This document shows positions 9,477-16,876 of a stretch of DNA of 64,000 nucleotides, one piece after another. This DNA is from CAVQGZ01 sp942491665 (GTDB lineage Bacteria > Actinomycetota > Actinomycetes > Jiangellales > Jiangellaceae): the NCBI GenBank assembly GCA_942491665.1, contig CALOBR010000005.1, positions 124,001 to 188,000 of the forward strand, given 5' to 3'. The position numbers and the translations under genes were made by a program. Below the pieces are notes generated by a model, which did not search any database, was not told the origin of the DNA, and worked only from the letters and a program-made list of their open reading frames with translations. The number at the start of each line of letters is the position of its first letter. Position 1 is the first letter of the stretch.

Positions 9477-11135
9477 CTAGGCGGCAGCCCGTGGCGTCGC
9501 TCGCTCGACGATGGTCACGGTTGCCGAACCGGATGCCTGGGCGCCGACCAGGCCGATCTCGGCGGCCGGACGAGGGGCCAGCCGGCTCGCCACGAACGTG
9601 TCAGCGACCATTGCTGGGCTGTGTCGCAGCACGAGCGACGCCTGCATCAGGGTGGCGATGCGTCCGGCAAGGCCACGGGCATGGCGCTGCGCCTCGTCAG
9701 GGTCACGGGCGACACGGGCGAGCGCGTCGGTGAGCGCGGTGACCGCCTGGTCGTACTCCCGGTGGGTGCCTGATGCCAGAGCGAGCTCCTTCGTCAGAGC
9801 CTCAACGCTGGACGGCTCGCGTGACAGCACGCGCAGCAGGTCGAGGGCTTGGATGTTGCCCGAGCCCTCCCAGACGGCGTTGACCGGCGACTCCCGGTAC
9901 AGCCGCGGCATGCCGCTCTCCTCGGCGTATCCGTTGCCGCCGAGACACTCCAGGGCCTCGCCGATCGCGGTGACCGAGCGCTTCGTCACCCAGTACTTCG
10001 CCGGCGGCAGCGCGATGCGGCGCAGCGCCGCCTCGCTCTCGTCGGTGGAGTCGAACGTCGCCGCCAGCCGGACGGCCAGCATGGTGGCGGCTTCGGACTC
10101 CACGGCCAGGTCAGCCAGCACCTCGCTCATCGCCGGGTGGTCGGCGAGCCGGGAACCGAAGGTCGAGCGGTGGTCGGCGTGCCAGGTGGCCTCGGCCACG
10201 GCGGCTCGCAGCAGCGCGGCCGACCCAGTCACGCAGTCGAGGCGGGTCGCGGCGACCATCGAGATGATCGTGGCGACGCCGCGTCCCTCGTCCCCGAGCC
10301 GCCAGGCCAGCGTGGCGTCGAGCTCGATCTCCGACGAGGCGTTGGACCGGTTGCCCAGCTTGTCCTTCAGGCGCTGGATGAGGAAGACGTTGCGGGCGCC
10401 GTCCGGCAGCACGCGAGGCACCACGAAGCACGTGAGCCCGCCGGGTGCCTGGGCGAGTACGAGGAACACGTCGCTCATCGGCGCGGAGCAGAACCACTTG
10501 TGCCCGGTGAGGCGGTAGACGCCCGACTCGGCGGTGGGTGCGGCCACGGTGGTGTTGGCACGCACGTCGGAGCCGCCCTGCTTCTCCGTCATCGCCATGC
10601 CGGCGATGCAGCCGGCCTTCTCCGCGGGGGGACGCAGGCCGAACTCGTACGCGGTGGACGACAGACGCGGCTCCCAGATACTGGCCAACGCGGCGTCGGT
10701 GCGCAGCGCCGGAACGGCCGCGTACGTCATAGAGATCGGGCACCCGTGACCGGCCTCGACCTGGAACCACGTGTGGAAGCCCACGGCACGCGCGACGTGC
10801 GCGCCGCTGCCGGCCGGCTCGCCCCAGGGCGTGCCGTGCAGCGCGTTCGTCGTCGCAACCTCCATCAGGCTGTGCCAGGACGGGTGGAAGTCGACCTCGT
10901 CCACCCGGTGGCCGTACCGGTCGTGCGAGCGGAGGACGGGCAGGTACGCGTTGGCGTCGTGGCCCCATCGACGCGCCTCGGCCGACCCGGCGAGTCGCCC
11001 GAGCGCGTGCAGGCGTTCGGCGTCGGCACCGCCACCGTGGCGGTGCAGCGCGTCGAGCAAGACCGGGTCGGTGCCCAGAACGTCGTAGCCGGTCAACGGG
11101 GGAGTCTGGTTGGTCACCTCGTGCGTTGCAGGCAT
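9477..11135 (-). CDS. aidB: AidB-type acyl-CoA dehydrogenase-fold flavoprotein
   Basis: The 552-residue length and the N-terminus THEVTNQTPPLTGYDVLGTD match AidB, a FAD protein of the acyl-CoA dehydrogenase superfamily induced by alkylating agents in E. coli. Further family marks are MTEKQGGSDVR near residue 195, LKDKLGNRSNASSE and, towards the end, NAVWEGSGNIQALDLLRVL. It starts with ATG six bases after a TACCGT hexamer, so it may begin its own leaderless transcript. It is followed after 16 bp by treX. AidB-type enzymes bind DNA and may protect promoters. Whether this one is involved in alkylation defence or in isovaleryl-CoA-type chemistry cannot be read from the sequence. Confidence 0.85.
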   Translation of the reverse strand: MPATHEVTNQTPPLTGYDVLGTDPVLLDALHRHGGGADAERLHALGRLAGSAEARRWGHDANAYLPVLRSHDRYGHRVDEVDFHPSWHSLMEVATTNALHGTPWGEPAGSGAHVARAVGFHTWFQVEAGHGCPISMTYAAVPALRTDAALASIWEPRLSSTAYEFGLRPPAEKAGCIAGMAMTEKQGGSDVRANTTVAAPTAESGVYRLTGHKWFCSAPMSDVFLVLAQAPGGLTCFVVPRVLPDGARNVFLIQRLKDKLGNRSNASSEIELDATLAWRLGDEGRGVATIISMVAATRLDCVTGSAALLRAAVAEATWHADHRSTFGSRLADHPAMSEVLADLAVESEAATMLAVRLAATFDSTDESEAALRRIALPPAKYWVTKRSVTAIGEALECLGGNGYAEESGMPRLYRESPVNAVWEGSGNIQALDLLRVLSREPSSVEALTKELALASGTHREYDQAVTALTDALARVARDPDEAQRHARGLAGRIATLMQASLVLRHSPAMVADTFVASRLAPRPAAEIGLVGAQASGSATVTIVERATPRAAA

Positions 11136-11141
11136 GCCTGC

Positions 11142-11147
11142 ACGGTA
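11142..11147 (-). promoter_or_regulatory. Candidate -10 hexamer before the aidB-like gene
   Basis: On the minus strand TACCGT lies 6 nt upstream of the ATG at 11135, inside the 53-bp gap after the DoxX-type gene. It would give a leaderless aidB-treX-treY-treZ transcript. Confidence 0.35.
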
Positions 11148-11188
11148 GCCCCGGGCGATCGCTGGTCGGGGTGGTCTCGCGGCGTCGT

Positions 11189-11563
11189 TCAGGCGATGGC
11201 GTACTCGCCGAAACGGCCCCAGGCCACGAACGCCGCTGACGCGCCCAGGACGATGTTGGGGACGATCAGCGCTGGCTCCTTGCGCACGACGTGGGTGATG
11301 GCCGCGCCAATCATGATGAGCACGATGCCGACGGCGGCGATGGGCGTCAGGATCGGGGCGATGCCGGTGAGCGCGGGCAGGATGATCCCGAGCCCGGCAG
11401 CGACCTCCACGGCGCCTATCAGCTTGACCTGCGTGGCGGTGAAGCTCGTCACGTAGGCCATGCGAGGCGCGAGCTCCTCCTTCGACTTCAGCAGCTTCAC
11501 CACGCCGGCACCGCCGATGGCCAGCGCGAGAACCACCTGTAGCGCCCAGAGCGCGATCTCCAT
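11189..11563 (-). CDS. DoxX-like small integral membrane protein
   Basis: Encodes 124 residues beginning MEIALWALQVVLALAIGGAG. Four hydrophobic segments (about 5-22, 45-65, 70-92 and 98-118) and the pattern GxxKL near residue 21 fit the DoxX / DUF4870-like quinone-associated membrane family. A strong ribosome binding site (AAGGAG) sits 8-9 nt before the ATG, and a -10/-35 pair lies further upstream. A long open frame through the patatin gene opposite is only an antisense extension. It is the first gene of the minus-strand run that continues with aidB and treXYZ, 53 bp away. Function unknown; some DoxX proteins act in redox stress. Confidence 0.72.
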   Translation of the reverse strand: MEIALWALQVVLALAIGGAGVVKLLKSKEELAPRMAYVTSFTATQVKLIGAVEVAAGLGIILPALTGIAPILTPIAAVGIVLIMIGAAITHVVRKEPALIVPNIVLGASAAFVAWGRFGEYAIA

Positions 11564-11615
11564 ACGAGTACTCCTTGTGGTTGGGGCAGCCCAGCTTGTC
11601 GGCGGCCGACTGAGA

Positions 11616-11642
11616 AGACTAGAAAAGGAGTTGTCGCGGCAA
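11616..11642 (-). promoter_or_regulatory. Candidate promoter for the DoxX-like gene
   Basis: Read on the minus strand, TTGCCG (11642-11637) and TAGTCT (11621-11616) are 15 bp apart, about 50 bp upstream of the start codon. The -10 is good, the -35 spacing is short. Confidence 0.35.
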
Positions 11643-11700
11643 CAATCGAGCCGTCCCGACGCGGTAGCACCAGGGTCGAGGGATGACGGCGACCGCTCGC

Positions 11701-11706
11701 TAACGT
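11701..11706 (+). promoter_or_regulatory. Candidate -10 hexamer before the patatin-like gene
   Basis: TAACGT lies 7 nt before GTG 11714, fitting a leaderless transcript. It overlaps the alternative GTG at 11705, which argues against that start. Confidence 0.35.
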
Positions 11707-11713
11707 GGTTGTC

Positions 11714-12925
11714 GTGGGAGAGCGCGTCGCCGTCGTCCTGACCGGAGCAGCCGCCCGGGGAGCCTTCCAAGCGGGGGCTCTGGCCCGCGCGCTGCCGGTG
11801 CTGGCAGGGCAAGGGTTGACGCCGAGCGTCGCCATCGGGACGAGCGCCGGGGCCATCAACGCCGCCCTCTGGGCGTCGCTCGCGCACCTGCCGGTCGACG
11901 AGACGGCCAGCGGCCTGCTGGAGGTCTGGCGCACCACCGACTCCGACGACATCTTCCGCCACCCCTTGCTGTCGTTGCCCATCGCGGCGTGGGACGTCGT
12001 GCGCAGCAGCGTCGGTCTGGGTGGGGGAGTGGAGTCCCTGCTCGACACGTCCCGTCTGACCGAGACGGCCGAAGCCGCACTGGACGCCGACCAGATCGCG
12101 GCCAACGTGCGCGACGGCACCGTCGAGGCAGTCGGGGTGGTCGCCACGCGGATGCCGTCGACCGCGCCTCCGGCGGCGATCTCGAGCGGCCGCAGCGTCG
12201 TCTTCGTCGACACCGTCACACTCGACCCGTCCGGGGTCGATGACCCCGAGCGAGCAGTCGACCTGGCCCGCACGCCGATCTCGGCGGACCACGTCGTCGC
12301 GTCCTCGGCCATACCTATGGCCTTCCCGGCGGTGCGCATCGACGCCCCCTCGGCCATGCAGGGCTGGTACAGCGACGGCGGTACCCGGCTCAACGCGCCG
12401 TTGCGGCCCGCCGTCCAGCTCGGGGCGGACCGGCTGCTGGTGATCGCCGCGCACGCCACCGAGTACGGGCATGCGCCCCTGCCTGAGCCCGCCGACGCAC
12501 CCCAACCCGACGTGGCTGACGCGGCTGCGCATGTGCTGCACGCCGTCCTGGCCGACCGGATGGTCGAAGACCTCGCCGACCTGCGCTGGAAGAACCGCAT
12601 GTGCGAGGCGGCGGACGGCACCCTGCCGGACCGGTGCGGCCGGCCCATGCGTCGAGTGCCGGCCATGACCATCGCGCCCGAGCCGGGACAGCTCGCGGCC
12701 GTCGCGAAGTCGGTGCTGACGGACAAGTACGGGGACTGGCCCTGGCGGTGGCTGGACGACTCCGGCACGTGGCTGCTCGGACGGCTGCTGCGCAGCGTCG
12801 GCGACGGGCCGGGGCAGGCCGAGCTGCTCAGCTACCTGGCGTTCGAGACCGAGTACTTCGTCGAGCAGATCCTGCTGGGAGCCGCCGCAGCCGACGCCGC
12901 CCTGGCCCGCGGCTGGGAGTACTGA
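11714..12925 (+). CDS. Patatin-like phospholipase/acyl hydrolase
   Basis: Encodes 403 residues from GTG 11714 (an in-frame GTG at 11705 would add three). The patatin Ser-Asp dyad is visible: the oxyanion stretch LTGAAARGAFQAGAL at the N-terminus, the nucleophile elbow GTSAG at about 42-46 and the aspartate in YSDGGTRLN at about 221. The usual oxyanion glycine run GGGxRG is altered to TGAAARG. There is no signal peptide, so it is predicted cytoplasmic or peripheral. The last 80 residues (WPWRWLDDSGTWLL onward) are an extension beyond the minimal domain. The substrate, probably a lipid acyl ester, is not known. Its stop lies three bases before the convergent tRNA-Val(GAC). Confidence 0.85.
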   Translation: MGERVAVVLTGAAARGAFQAGALARALPVLAGQGLTPSVAIGTSAGAINAALWASLAHLPVDETASGLLEVWRTTDSDDIFRHPLLSLPIAAWDVVRSSVGLGGGVESLLDTSRLTETAEAALDADQIAANVRDGTVEAVGVVATRMPSTAPPAAISSGRSVVFVDTVTLDPSGVDDPERAVDLARTPISADHVVASSAIPMAFPAVRIDAPSAMQGWYSDGGTRLNAPLRPAVQLGADRLLVIAAHATEYGHAPLPEPADAPQPDVADAAAHVLHAVLADRMVEDLADLRWKNRMCEAADGTLPDRCGRPMRRVPAMTIAPEPGQLAAVAKSVLTDKYGDWPWRWLDDSGTWLLGRLLRSVGDGPGQAELLSYLAFETEYFVEQILLGAAAADAALARGWEY

Positions 12926-12928
12926 GGG

Positions 12929-13003
12929 TGGGCCATACTGGACTCGAACCAGTGACCTCTTCCGTGTCAAGGAAGCGCGCTAACCAGGCTGCGCCAATGG
13001 CCC
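12929..13003 (-). tRNA. tRNA-Val (anticodon GAC)
   Basis: A 75-nt cloverleaf on the minus strand. The acceptor GGGCCAT pairs with ATGGCCC, the anticodon stem CTTCC/GGAAG encloses TTGACAC, and the discriminator base is A. Part of a Gly-Cys-Val cluster. Confidence 0.95.
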
Positions 13004-13036
13004 TCTGTTCATTTGTCGTGCGGTCCTGCGCGTGCG

Positions 13037-13107
13037 AGGTGGAGACGGGATTTGAACCCGTGTACACGGATTTGCAGTCCGTTGCCTCGCCTCTCGGCCA
13101 CTCCACC
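13037..13107 (-). tRNA. tRNA-Cys (anticodon GCA)
   Basis: A 71-nt cloverleaf on the minus strand. The acceptor GGTGGAG pairs with CTCCACC, the anticodon stem ACGGA/TCCGT encloses CTGCAAA, and the discriminator is U as usual for Cys. Confidence 0.95.
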
Positions 13108-13140
13108 GTGACCAGGCCGTCTACTGCCTGACGGTCCTCG

Positions 13141-13213
13141 AGCGGACGACGGGATTCGAACCCGCGACCCTCACCTTGGCAAGGTGATGCGCTACCAGCT
13201 GCGCTACGTCCGC
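13141..13213 (-). tRNA. tRNA-Gly (anticodon GCC)
   Basis: A 73-nt cloverleaf on the minus strand. The acceptor GCGGACG pairs with CGTCCGC, the anticodon stem TCACC/GGTGA encloses TTGCCAA, and the discriminator is U. First gene of the three-tRNA cluster. Confidence 0.95.
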
Positions 13214-13246
13214 GTGCCCAGACACTTTGGTCTGGCGCGAGCGGTA

Positions 13247-13252
13247 ACCATA
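13247..13252 (-). promoter_or_regulatory. Candidate -10 of the tRNA-Gly-Cys-Val operon
   Basis: TATGGT on the minus strand, 33 bp upstream of the tRNA-Gly 5' end, leaving a short leader to be trimmed by RNase P. Confidence 0.45.
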
Positions 13253-13257
13253 CCCGA

Positions 13258-13482
13258 TCAGGCCGGGTGTCTTCGGCAGGGCGCTCCCCCACCGACACCT
13301 CTCCTTCGACGTCGCCGGTCACGAAACTGCGGCAGGCGCTTGGTGACCTCGAGGGTGCGGATGCCCTGCCACGTGACGACGACCTCGTCGCCGCGTGGCA
13401 GGTCCGCGATCGACCTGGGCAGCCGCGCCAGTGTGGCTGGGGTGGCGACTGCGCAGTCGTCGTCGAAGGAGGAGCCGACCAT
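13258..13482 (-). CDS. Small unrecognised protein, divergent from pabB
   Basis: A 74-codon frame starting MVGSSFDDDCAVATPATLAR. The first 53 codons have almost purely G/C third positions and encode a plausible fold (GDEVVVTWQGIRTLEVTKRL looks like paired beta strands). After about 13325 the frame turns into an Arg-rich, low-GC3 tail. A neighbouring frame then reads SFVTGDVEGEVSVGERPAED with better codon use, so the real end may lie in another frame. It sits between pabB and the tRNA cluster, on the tRNA strand. I do not recognise the family. Confidence 0.4.
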   Translation of the reverse strand: MVGSSFDDDCAVATPATLARLPRSIADLPRGDEVVVTWQGIRTLEVTKRLPQFRDRRRRRRGVGGGAPCRRHPA

Positions 13483-13661
13483 GCCCGCACCTGTCCCCCC
13501 CGTCAGGTCGTCGACAGGGAAGGCGTCCAGATGACGAGCAACGCCACCCCAATGCCGTGGCTACACCGGTGCCGTCCGGGCCTTGGCAAGAACCCGAGAC
13601 CGATGTGCGTACGGCCACGACCAACGGCGGTCGGATACGCGCCGAACACGCGGCCCGCCAG

Positions 13662-13667
13662 TACGGT
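13662..13667 (+). promoter_or_regulatory. Candidate -10 hexamer before pabB
   Basis: TACGGT lies 9 nt before GTG 13677, exactly where G/C-biased third positions begin. It supports that start over the open frame further upstream. Confidence 0.4.
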
Positions 13668-13676
13668 CTTGGCACT

Positions 13677-14714
13677 GTGGACGCCGCCGACGCCCTCGCC
13701 CCCGAGGGGGCCTACGCCTACGTCGCCGGACGCCTGGCCACGGGGCTCGTCGAGGTCGCCCACGACCCGTCCGTGCTGGACGAGTCGGGCTGGTGGGCCG
13801 TCATCGGCACCTTCGAGGGCCGCTGGACGCTGGCCAGGTTCGCCCGTGTCACCCTCGCCGACCCACCGCGGACCCGTCGGCCATGGCGTGCTCTGCCCGT
13901 TGAGGCGTGGACCACCAGCCTTGCCCACGACGACTACCTCGCCGGAGTTGCGGCGGTGCGATCGCTGATCGCCGACGGCGAGGTGTATCAGGTCAACCTC
14001 TGCCGAGTACTGAGCGCCGGGCTGTCGGCTGAGCAGCCCCTTGACGGCCTGGCCGACCTGCTCCGGGCGAGCAACCCTGCGCCGCACGCTGCCCGGGTGC
14101 ACCTGCCCGGCGTGGGCGTAGACGTGGTGAGTGCCTCGCCCGAGCGCTACCTGCGCCGAGCCGGTCAGCGTGTCAGCTCGTCGCCGATCAAGGGCACCGG
14201 TGCCACCCCGGTCGATCTCACCGACAAGGACGTCGCCGAGAACGTGATGATCGTCGATCTCGTGCGTAACGACCTCGGGCGGGTCTGCGCCACCGGTTCG
14301 GTCGTCGTGGAGGACGCGCTAGCGCTCGAGCAGCACCCGGGGCTGGTGCACCTTGTGTCGACGGTGCGCGGCAGGCTGGCAGAGGGTGCAGGCTGGAGCG
14401 ACCTGCTGGCCGCGACGTTCCCGCCGGGCTCGGTGTCCGGGGCGCCCAAGTCAAGCGCCCTGCGTGCCATCGTCGACCTGGAGAGCGGCGAGCGGGGCCC
14501 GTACTGCGGAGCGGTCGGCTGGGTGGACGCCGACCGCAGCGAGGGCGAGCTGGCCGTCGGCATCCGGACGTTCTGGCGCGACGGGGGACTGCTGCGCTTC
14601 GGTACCGGGGCCGGCATCACGTGGGGTTCCGATCCCGAGCGGGAGTGGCGCGAGACCGAGCTGAAGGCCGCTCGCCTTCTAGGCTTGGCTGCGACTGATG
14701 GGAGCGAGTCATGA
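13677..14714 (+). CDS. pabB: Aminodeoxychorismate synthase component I (PabB)
   Basis: Turns chorismate and ammonia into 4-amino-4-deoxychorismate for p-aminobenzoate and folate. From GTG 13677 it has 345 residues, comprising the chorismate-binding catalytic domain with a short N-terminus. The motif SSPIKGT holds K172, the lysine that separates PabB (PIKGT) from TrpE (PIAGT). DLVRNDLGRVC (about 194) and PPGSVSGAPK (about 249) are the family signatures. The frame is open further upstream to 13395, but codon bias begins only at 13677. It overlaps pabC by four bases (ATGA). No glutaminase subunit (pabA) is nearby, so that partner must be encoded elsewhere or shared with tryptophan synthesis. Confidence 0.88.
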   Translation: MDAADALAPEGAYAYVAGRLATGLVEVAHDPSVLDESGWWAVIGTFEGRWTLARFARVTLADPPRTRRPWRALPVEAWTTSLAHDDYLAGVAAVRSLIADGEVYQVNLCRVLSAGLSAEQPLDGLADLLRASNPAPHAARVHLPGVGVDVVSASPERYLRRAGQRVSSSPIKGTGATPVDLTDKDVAENVMIVDLVRNDLGRVCATGSVVVEDALALEQHPGLVHLVSTVRGRLAEGAGWSDLLAATFPPGSVSGAPKSSALRAIVDLESGERGPYCGAVGWVDADRSEGELAVGIRTFWRDGGLLRFGTGAGITWGSDPEREWRETELKAARLLGLAATDGSES

Positions 14715-15538
14715 CGACCCTCTGGGTCAACGGCAGCCTGGCCGACCCTGACGCGGCGAGCATCTCCGCCCTCGACCACGGACTGACCGTCGGCGACGGG
14801 GTGTTCGAGACCATGAAGGTGGTCGACGGGCGCCCCTTCGCCCTGACCCGCCACCTGGACCGGCTGGAGCGCTCCGCCGCCGGCATGGGCCTTCCGGCGC
14901 CGAACCGAGCCGAGGTCAGGGAGGCGTGCCACGCTGTCGTTGCGGCGATCGACGCCAGCCGCGTCCACCGGCTGCGCGTCACCTACACCGCGGGCAAGGG
15001 CCCCCTGGGCAGCGACCGGACGGACGCCATCCCCACGCTCACCGTCGCCTCCTCACCGGCACCGTCATGGGCCCCGCAGGCGGCGGTCGCGCTCGCCCCC
15101 TGGCCCCGCAACGAGCGGGGTCCGCTCGTGGGTCTGAAGACGACGTCGTACGGCGACAACGTCGTCGCGCTGGCGTGGGCGCGCGAGCGCGGTGCCGGGG
15201 AGGCGATCTTCGTCAACACCGCCGGGCGGCTGTGTGAGGGCACCGGCAGCAACGTCTTCGTGGTCGTCGACGACCAGGTGCTGACCCCGCCGCTGTCGTC
15301 CGGATGCCTCGCCGGTGTGACGCGTGCACTTGTTCTCGAGTGGAGCGACGCGCGCGAGACCGACCTGCCCGGTGACGCGTTGACCACGGCGACCGAGGTG
15401 TTCTTGACCAGCTCGACCCGCGACGTCCAGCCGGTGAGCCGGGTCGATGAGCGTGAGCTGCCGACCGGCGAGCGCACGCGGACGATCGCGGCCGAGTTCG
15501 CCCGGCGCAGCGCGATGGAGGTCGACCCGTGGCCCTGA
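14711..15538 (+). CDS. pabC: Aminodeoxychorismate lyase-like class IV aminotransferase (PabC)
   Basis: A PLP enzyme of the class IV fold with 275 residues. It would split 4-amino-4-deoxychorismate into p-aminobenzoate and pyruvate. The PLP lysine is K143 in LKTTSYGDNV, and E176 lies in the LCEGTGSNVF signature. The N-terminus VNGSLADPDAASISALDHG and the YGDGVFET-like element (VGDGVFETMKV) are typical. Branched-chain and D-amino acid aminotransferases share these features, but the ATGA overlap with pabB argues for the folate role. A long hairpin after the stop probably ends transcription. Confidence 0.85.
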   Translation: MTTLWVNGSLADPDAASISALDHGLTVGDGVFETMKVVDGRPFALTRHLDRLERSAAGMGLPAPNRAEVREACHAVVAAIDASRVHRLRVTYTAGKGPLGSDRTDAIPTLTVASSPAPSWAPQAAVALAPWPRNERGPLVGLKTTSYGDNVVALAWARERGAGEAIFVNTAGRLCEGTGSNVFVVVDDQVLTPPLSSGCLAGVTRALVLEWSDARETDLPGDALTTATEVFLTSSTRDVQPVSRVDERELPTGERTRTIAAEFARRSAMEVDPWP

Positions 15539-15660
15539 TCCACCGATCCCCCATGGCTACGCGTGGGGCCGGCGCTCGGGCGGATGCCGTGGCGTGGCCT
15601 GCCGCGCCGTCATCGGGGAGGGCTTGCCCGCGCCATCCAGCGGCCTTCCCCTGCCATCCA

Positions 15661-15714
15661 CGGGAGTTTGGGGGTTTCCACGGACGATCTGCCTTGGAAA
15701 CCCCCAAACTTCCG
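15661..15714. terminator. Long perfect hairpin between convergent pabC and dsbA-like genes
   Basis: AGTTTGGGGGTTTCCA at 15665-15680 is repeated inverted at 15695-15710 with no mismatch. Flanking bases extend the stem to 20 bp with one G-U pair, and the loop has 14 nt. It lies in the 251-bp gap between two convergent genes, so a bidirectional terminator is the simplest reading. I see no gene in the rest of this gap (15539-15789). The AT-rich arms differ from the surrounding composition. Confidence 0.65.
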
Positions 15715-15789
15715 CCGTCACGTGATCGTTTCGGGCTTGCGTCGGGGCGGGTGTGTTCGTGAGCAGACAGCGCCAAGGTGGCGCCGGAG

Positions 15790-16293
15790 CTAGTCGAAGG
15801 CCTCCAGCAGGGCTTCGGTGGCCACCCGCAGGCCCACCTGGGTTCGGCCACCGTCCAGCATCACCGGGCCACCGGGGCCCTGCACAACCAGCGTCGGTGT
15901 GCCGGGGATGCCCAGCGCCCGTCCGTGCCGGTAGTCGCGGGCGACGGTTCCGGCGTGGCGGCCGTCGGCCAGGGCACGCCGCACAGCGGTGACCGATGCG
16001 CCGCCGCGCTGAGCGGTGAGCACCAGGTCGTCAGGGGAGTGGATCTCGCCGTTGGTCGCCAGGATCGCCTGCACGACCGGCCACAGCACGTCCTGGGCGC
16101 GTGCCTCCTCGGCGACCTGCGCAGCCGGGACTGCCCAGGTGTGCGCCACGAGGGGGAAGTGGCGCAGGCGAAGCGGCGTTCGGGCTCGCAACAGCTCGAT
16201 GTCGTCCAGCAGGGCGGCGCAGTCCGGGCACAGTAGGTCGCACCAGAGGTCGATGCCCGGCTCGGTCGTCGGCGTCACGGTCTCGCGGCTCAC
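15790..16293 (-). CDS. DsbA-family thioredoxin-like protein
   Basis: Encodes 167 residues from GTG 16293; a GTG at 16299 would add two, but the TAGCCT hexamer 9 nt before 16293 favours the shorter form. A CPDC redox motif follows the first strand (LWCDLLCPDC), and GIPGTPTLVV near residue 135 supplies the cis-proline loop of the thioredoxin fold. The insertion between these parts is helical, as in DsbA and 2-hydroxychromene isomerase relatives. No signal peptide or transmembrane anchor is visible, so a cytoplasmic oxidoreductase is more likely than a secreted disulfide catalyst. It lies downstream of the SsgA-like gene on the same strand. Confidence 0.8.
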   Translation of the reverse strand: MSRETVTPTTEPGIDLWCDLLCPDCAALLDDIELLRARTPLRLRHFPLVAHTWAVPAAQVAEEARAQDVLWPVVQAILATNGEIHSPDDLVLTAQRGGASVTAVRRALADGRHAGTVARDYRHGRALGIPGTPTLVVQGPGGPVMLDGGRTQVGLRVATEALLEAFD

Positions 16294-16302
16294 AAGCACG
16301 GG

Positions 16303-16308
16303 AGGCTA
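16303..16308 (-). promoter_or_regulatory. Candidate -10 hexamer before the DsbA-like gene
   Basis: TAGCCT on the minus strand, 9 nt before GTG 16293, in the 36-bp gap after the SsgA-like gene. Suggests a separate leaderless transcript. Confidence 0.35.
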
Positions 16309-16335
16309 GTGGCCCCCGGGCCCGTCCGGCTCGTG

Positions 16336-16773
16336 TCAGCCGGCGAAGATGCGCGTGATCGTGTCGTCCATGTCGACGAACGCCGACTCCATGCCCGGCG
16401 GCACCAGGGCGTAGCTGCGTCCCAGGAACTCCAGGATCACGTCGGCAGGCGCCTCGAGCACGGCAACCCCGTCCGGGGATGCCAGCCGCAGCTGGACGAC
16501 GTGCACGCCCAGGGAGTCGCGGCTTGGGACGATCTGGATGTCGCCGTCGCCGACGTCGTGCACCAGGCCCTCGTCGAGCAGGTCGCGAGAGAACACCCAG
16601 CGCACGGGCCGCTCGCCGGTGTGGAACACAGCGGTCACGGCAAAGGGGTCAGCGGAGTAGTACTCCAGCTGCGCGTGCATCAGCACGGGCAGCTCGGCGC
16701 CGACAAGGGTGACGTCGAACGGGCTGCGCACAGCGGCGGTGTTCACGGTGTCCTCCAGACGATGGTTGCTCAC
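16336..16773 (-). CDS. SsgA-family sporulation/cell-division protein (SALP)
   Basis: Encodes 145 residues (GTG start). The single-domain SsgA-like family is specific to Actinobacteria and steers FtsZ placement and septation in sporulating species. Family marks are the N-terminal half YYSADPFAVTAVFHTGERPVRW read as DPFAVTAVFH followed by WVFSRDLLDEGL, then GDGDIQIVPSRD, the strand VVQLRLASPDGVAVLEAP, and the end FLGRSYALVPPGMES. The size and plain architecture resemble SsgB, the most conserved member, but SsgA-G cannot be told apart by eye. Its presence says the organism is probably a morphologically complex actinobacterium, or descends from one. Confidence 0.88.
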   Translation of the reverse strand: MSNHRLEDTVNTAAVRSPFDVTLVGAELPVLMHAQLEYYSADPFAVTAVFHTGERPVRWVFSRDLLDEGLVHDVGDGDIQIVPSRDSLGVHVVQLRLASPDGVAVLEAPADVILEFLGRSYALVPPGMESAFVDMDDTITRIFAG

Positions 16774-16839
16774 CTCTGTTGTTCCCTGCGGTCAGGGTGG
16801 CTAAACCTCGGTCTCAGGGTCATCCCAGGGGCGATCCCG

Positions 16840-16853
16840 GTGGTGCGCACCAC
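16840..16853. repeat. 14-bp perfect palindrome upstream of the PGPGW gene
   Basis: GTGGTGCGCACCAC lies in the 103-bp divergent gap between the SsgA-like gene and the PGPGW-protein gene, 24 bp before the latter's ATG. It could be an operator for either gene. No regulator is identified. Confidence 0.4.
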
Positions 16854-16876
16854 GGTTGGCGTGTGACGATCGAGAC

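Noticed and set aside
8024..9733. A 569-codon plus-strand frame opposite treX
   Set aside because: Same reason: valine- and arginine-rich antisense of a confident GH13 gene.
11564..12970. Upstream extension of the DoxX-like frame through the patatin gene and tRNA-Val
   Set aside because: A strong ribosome binding site and the membrane-protein N-terminus fix the start at 11563. The extension is antisense and crosses a tRNA.
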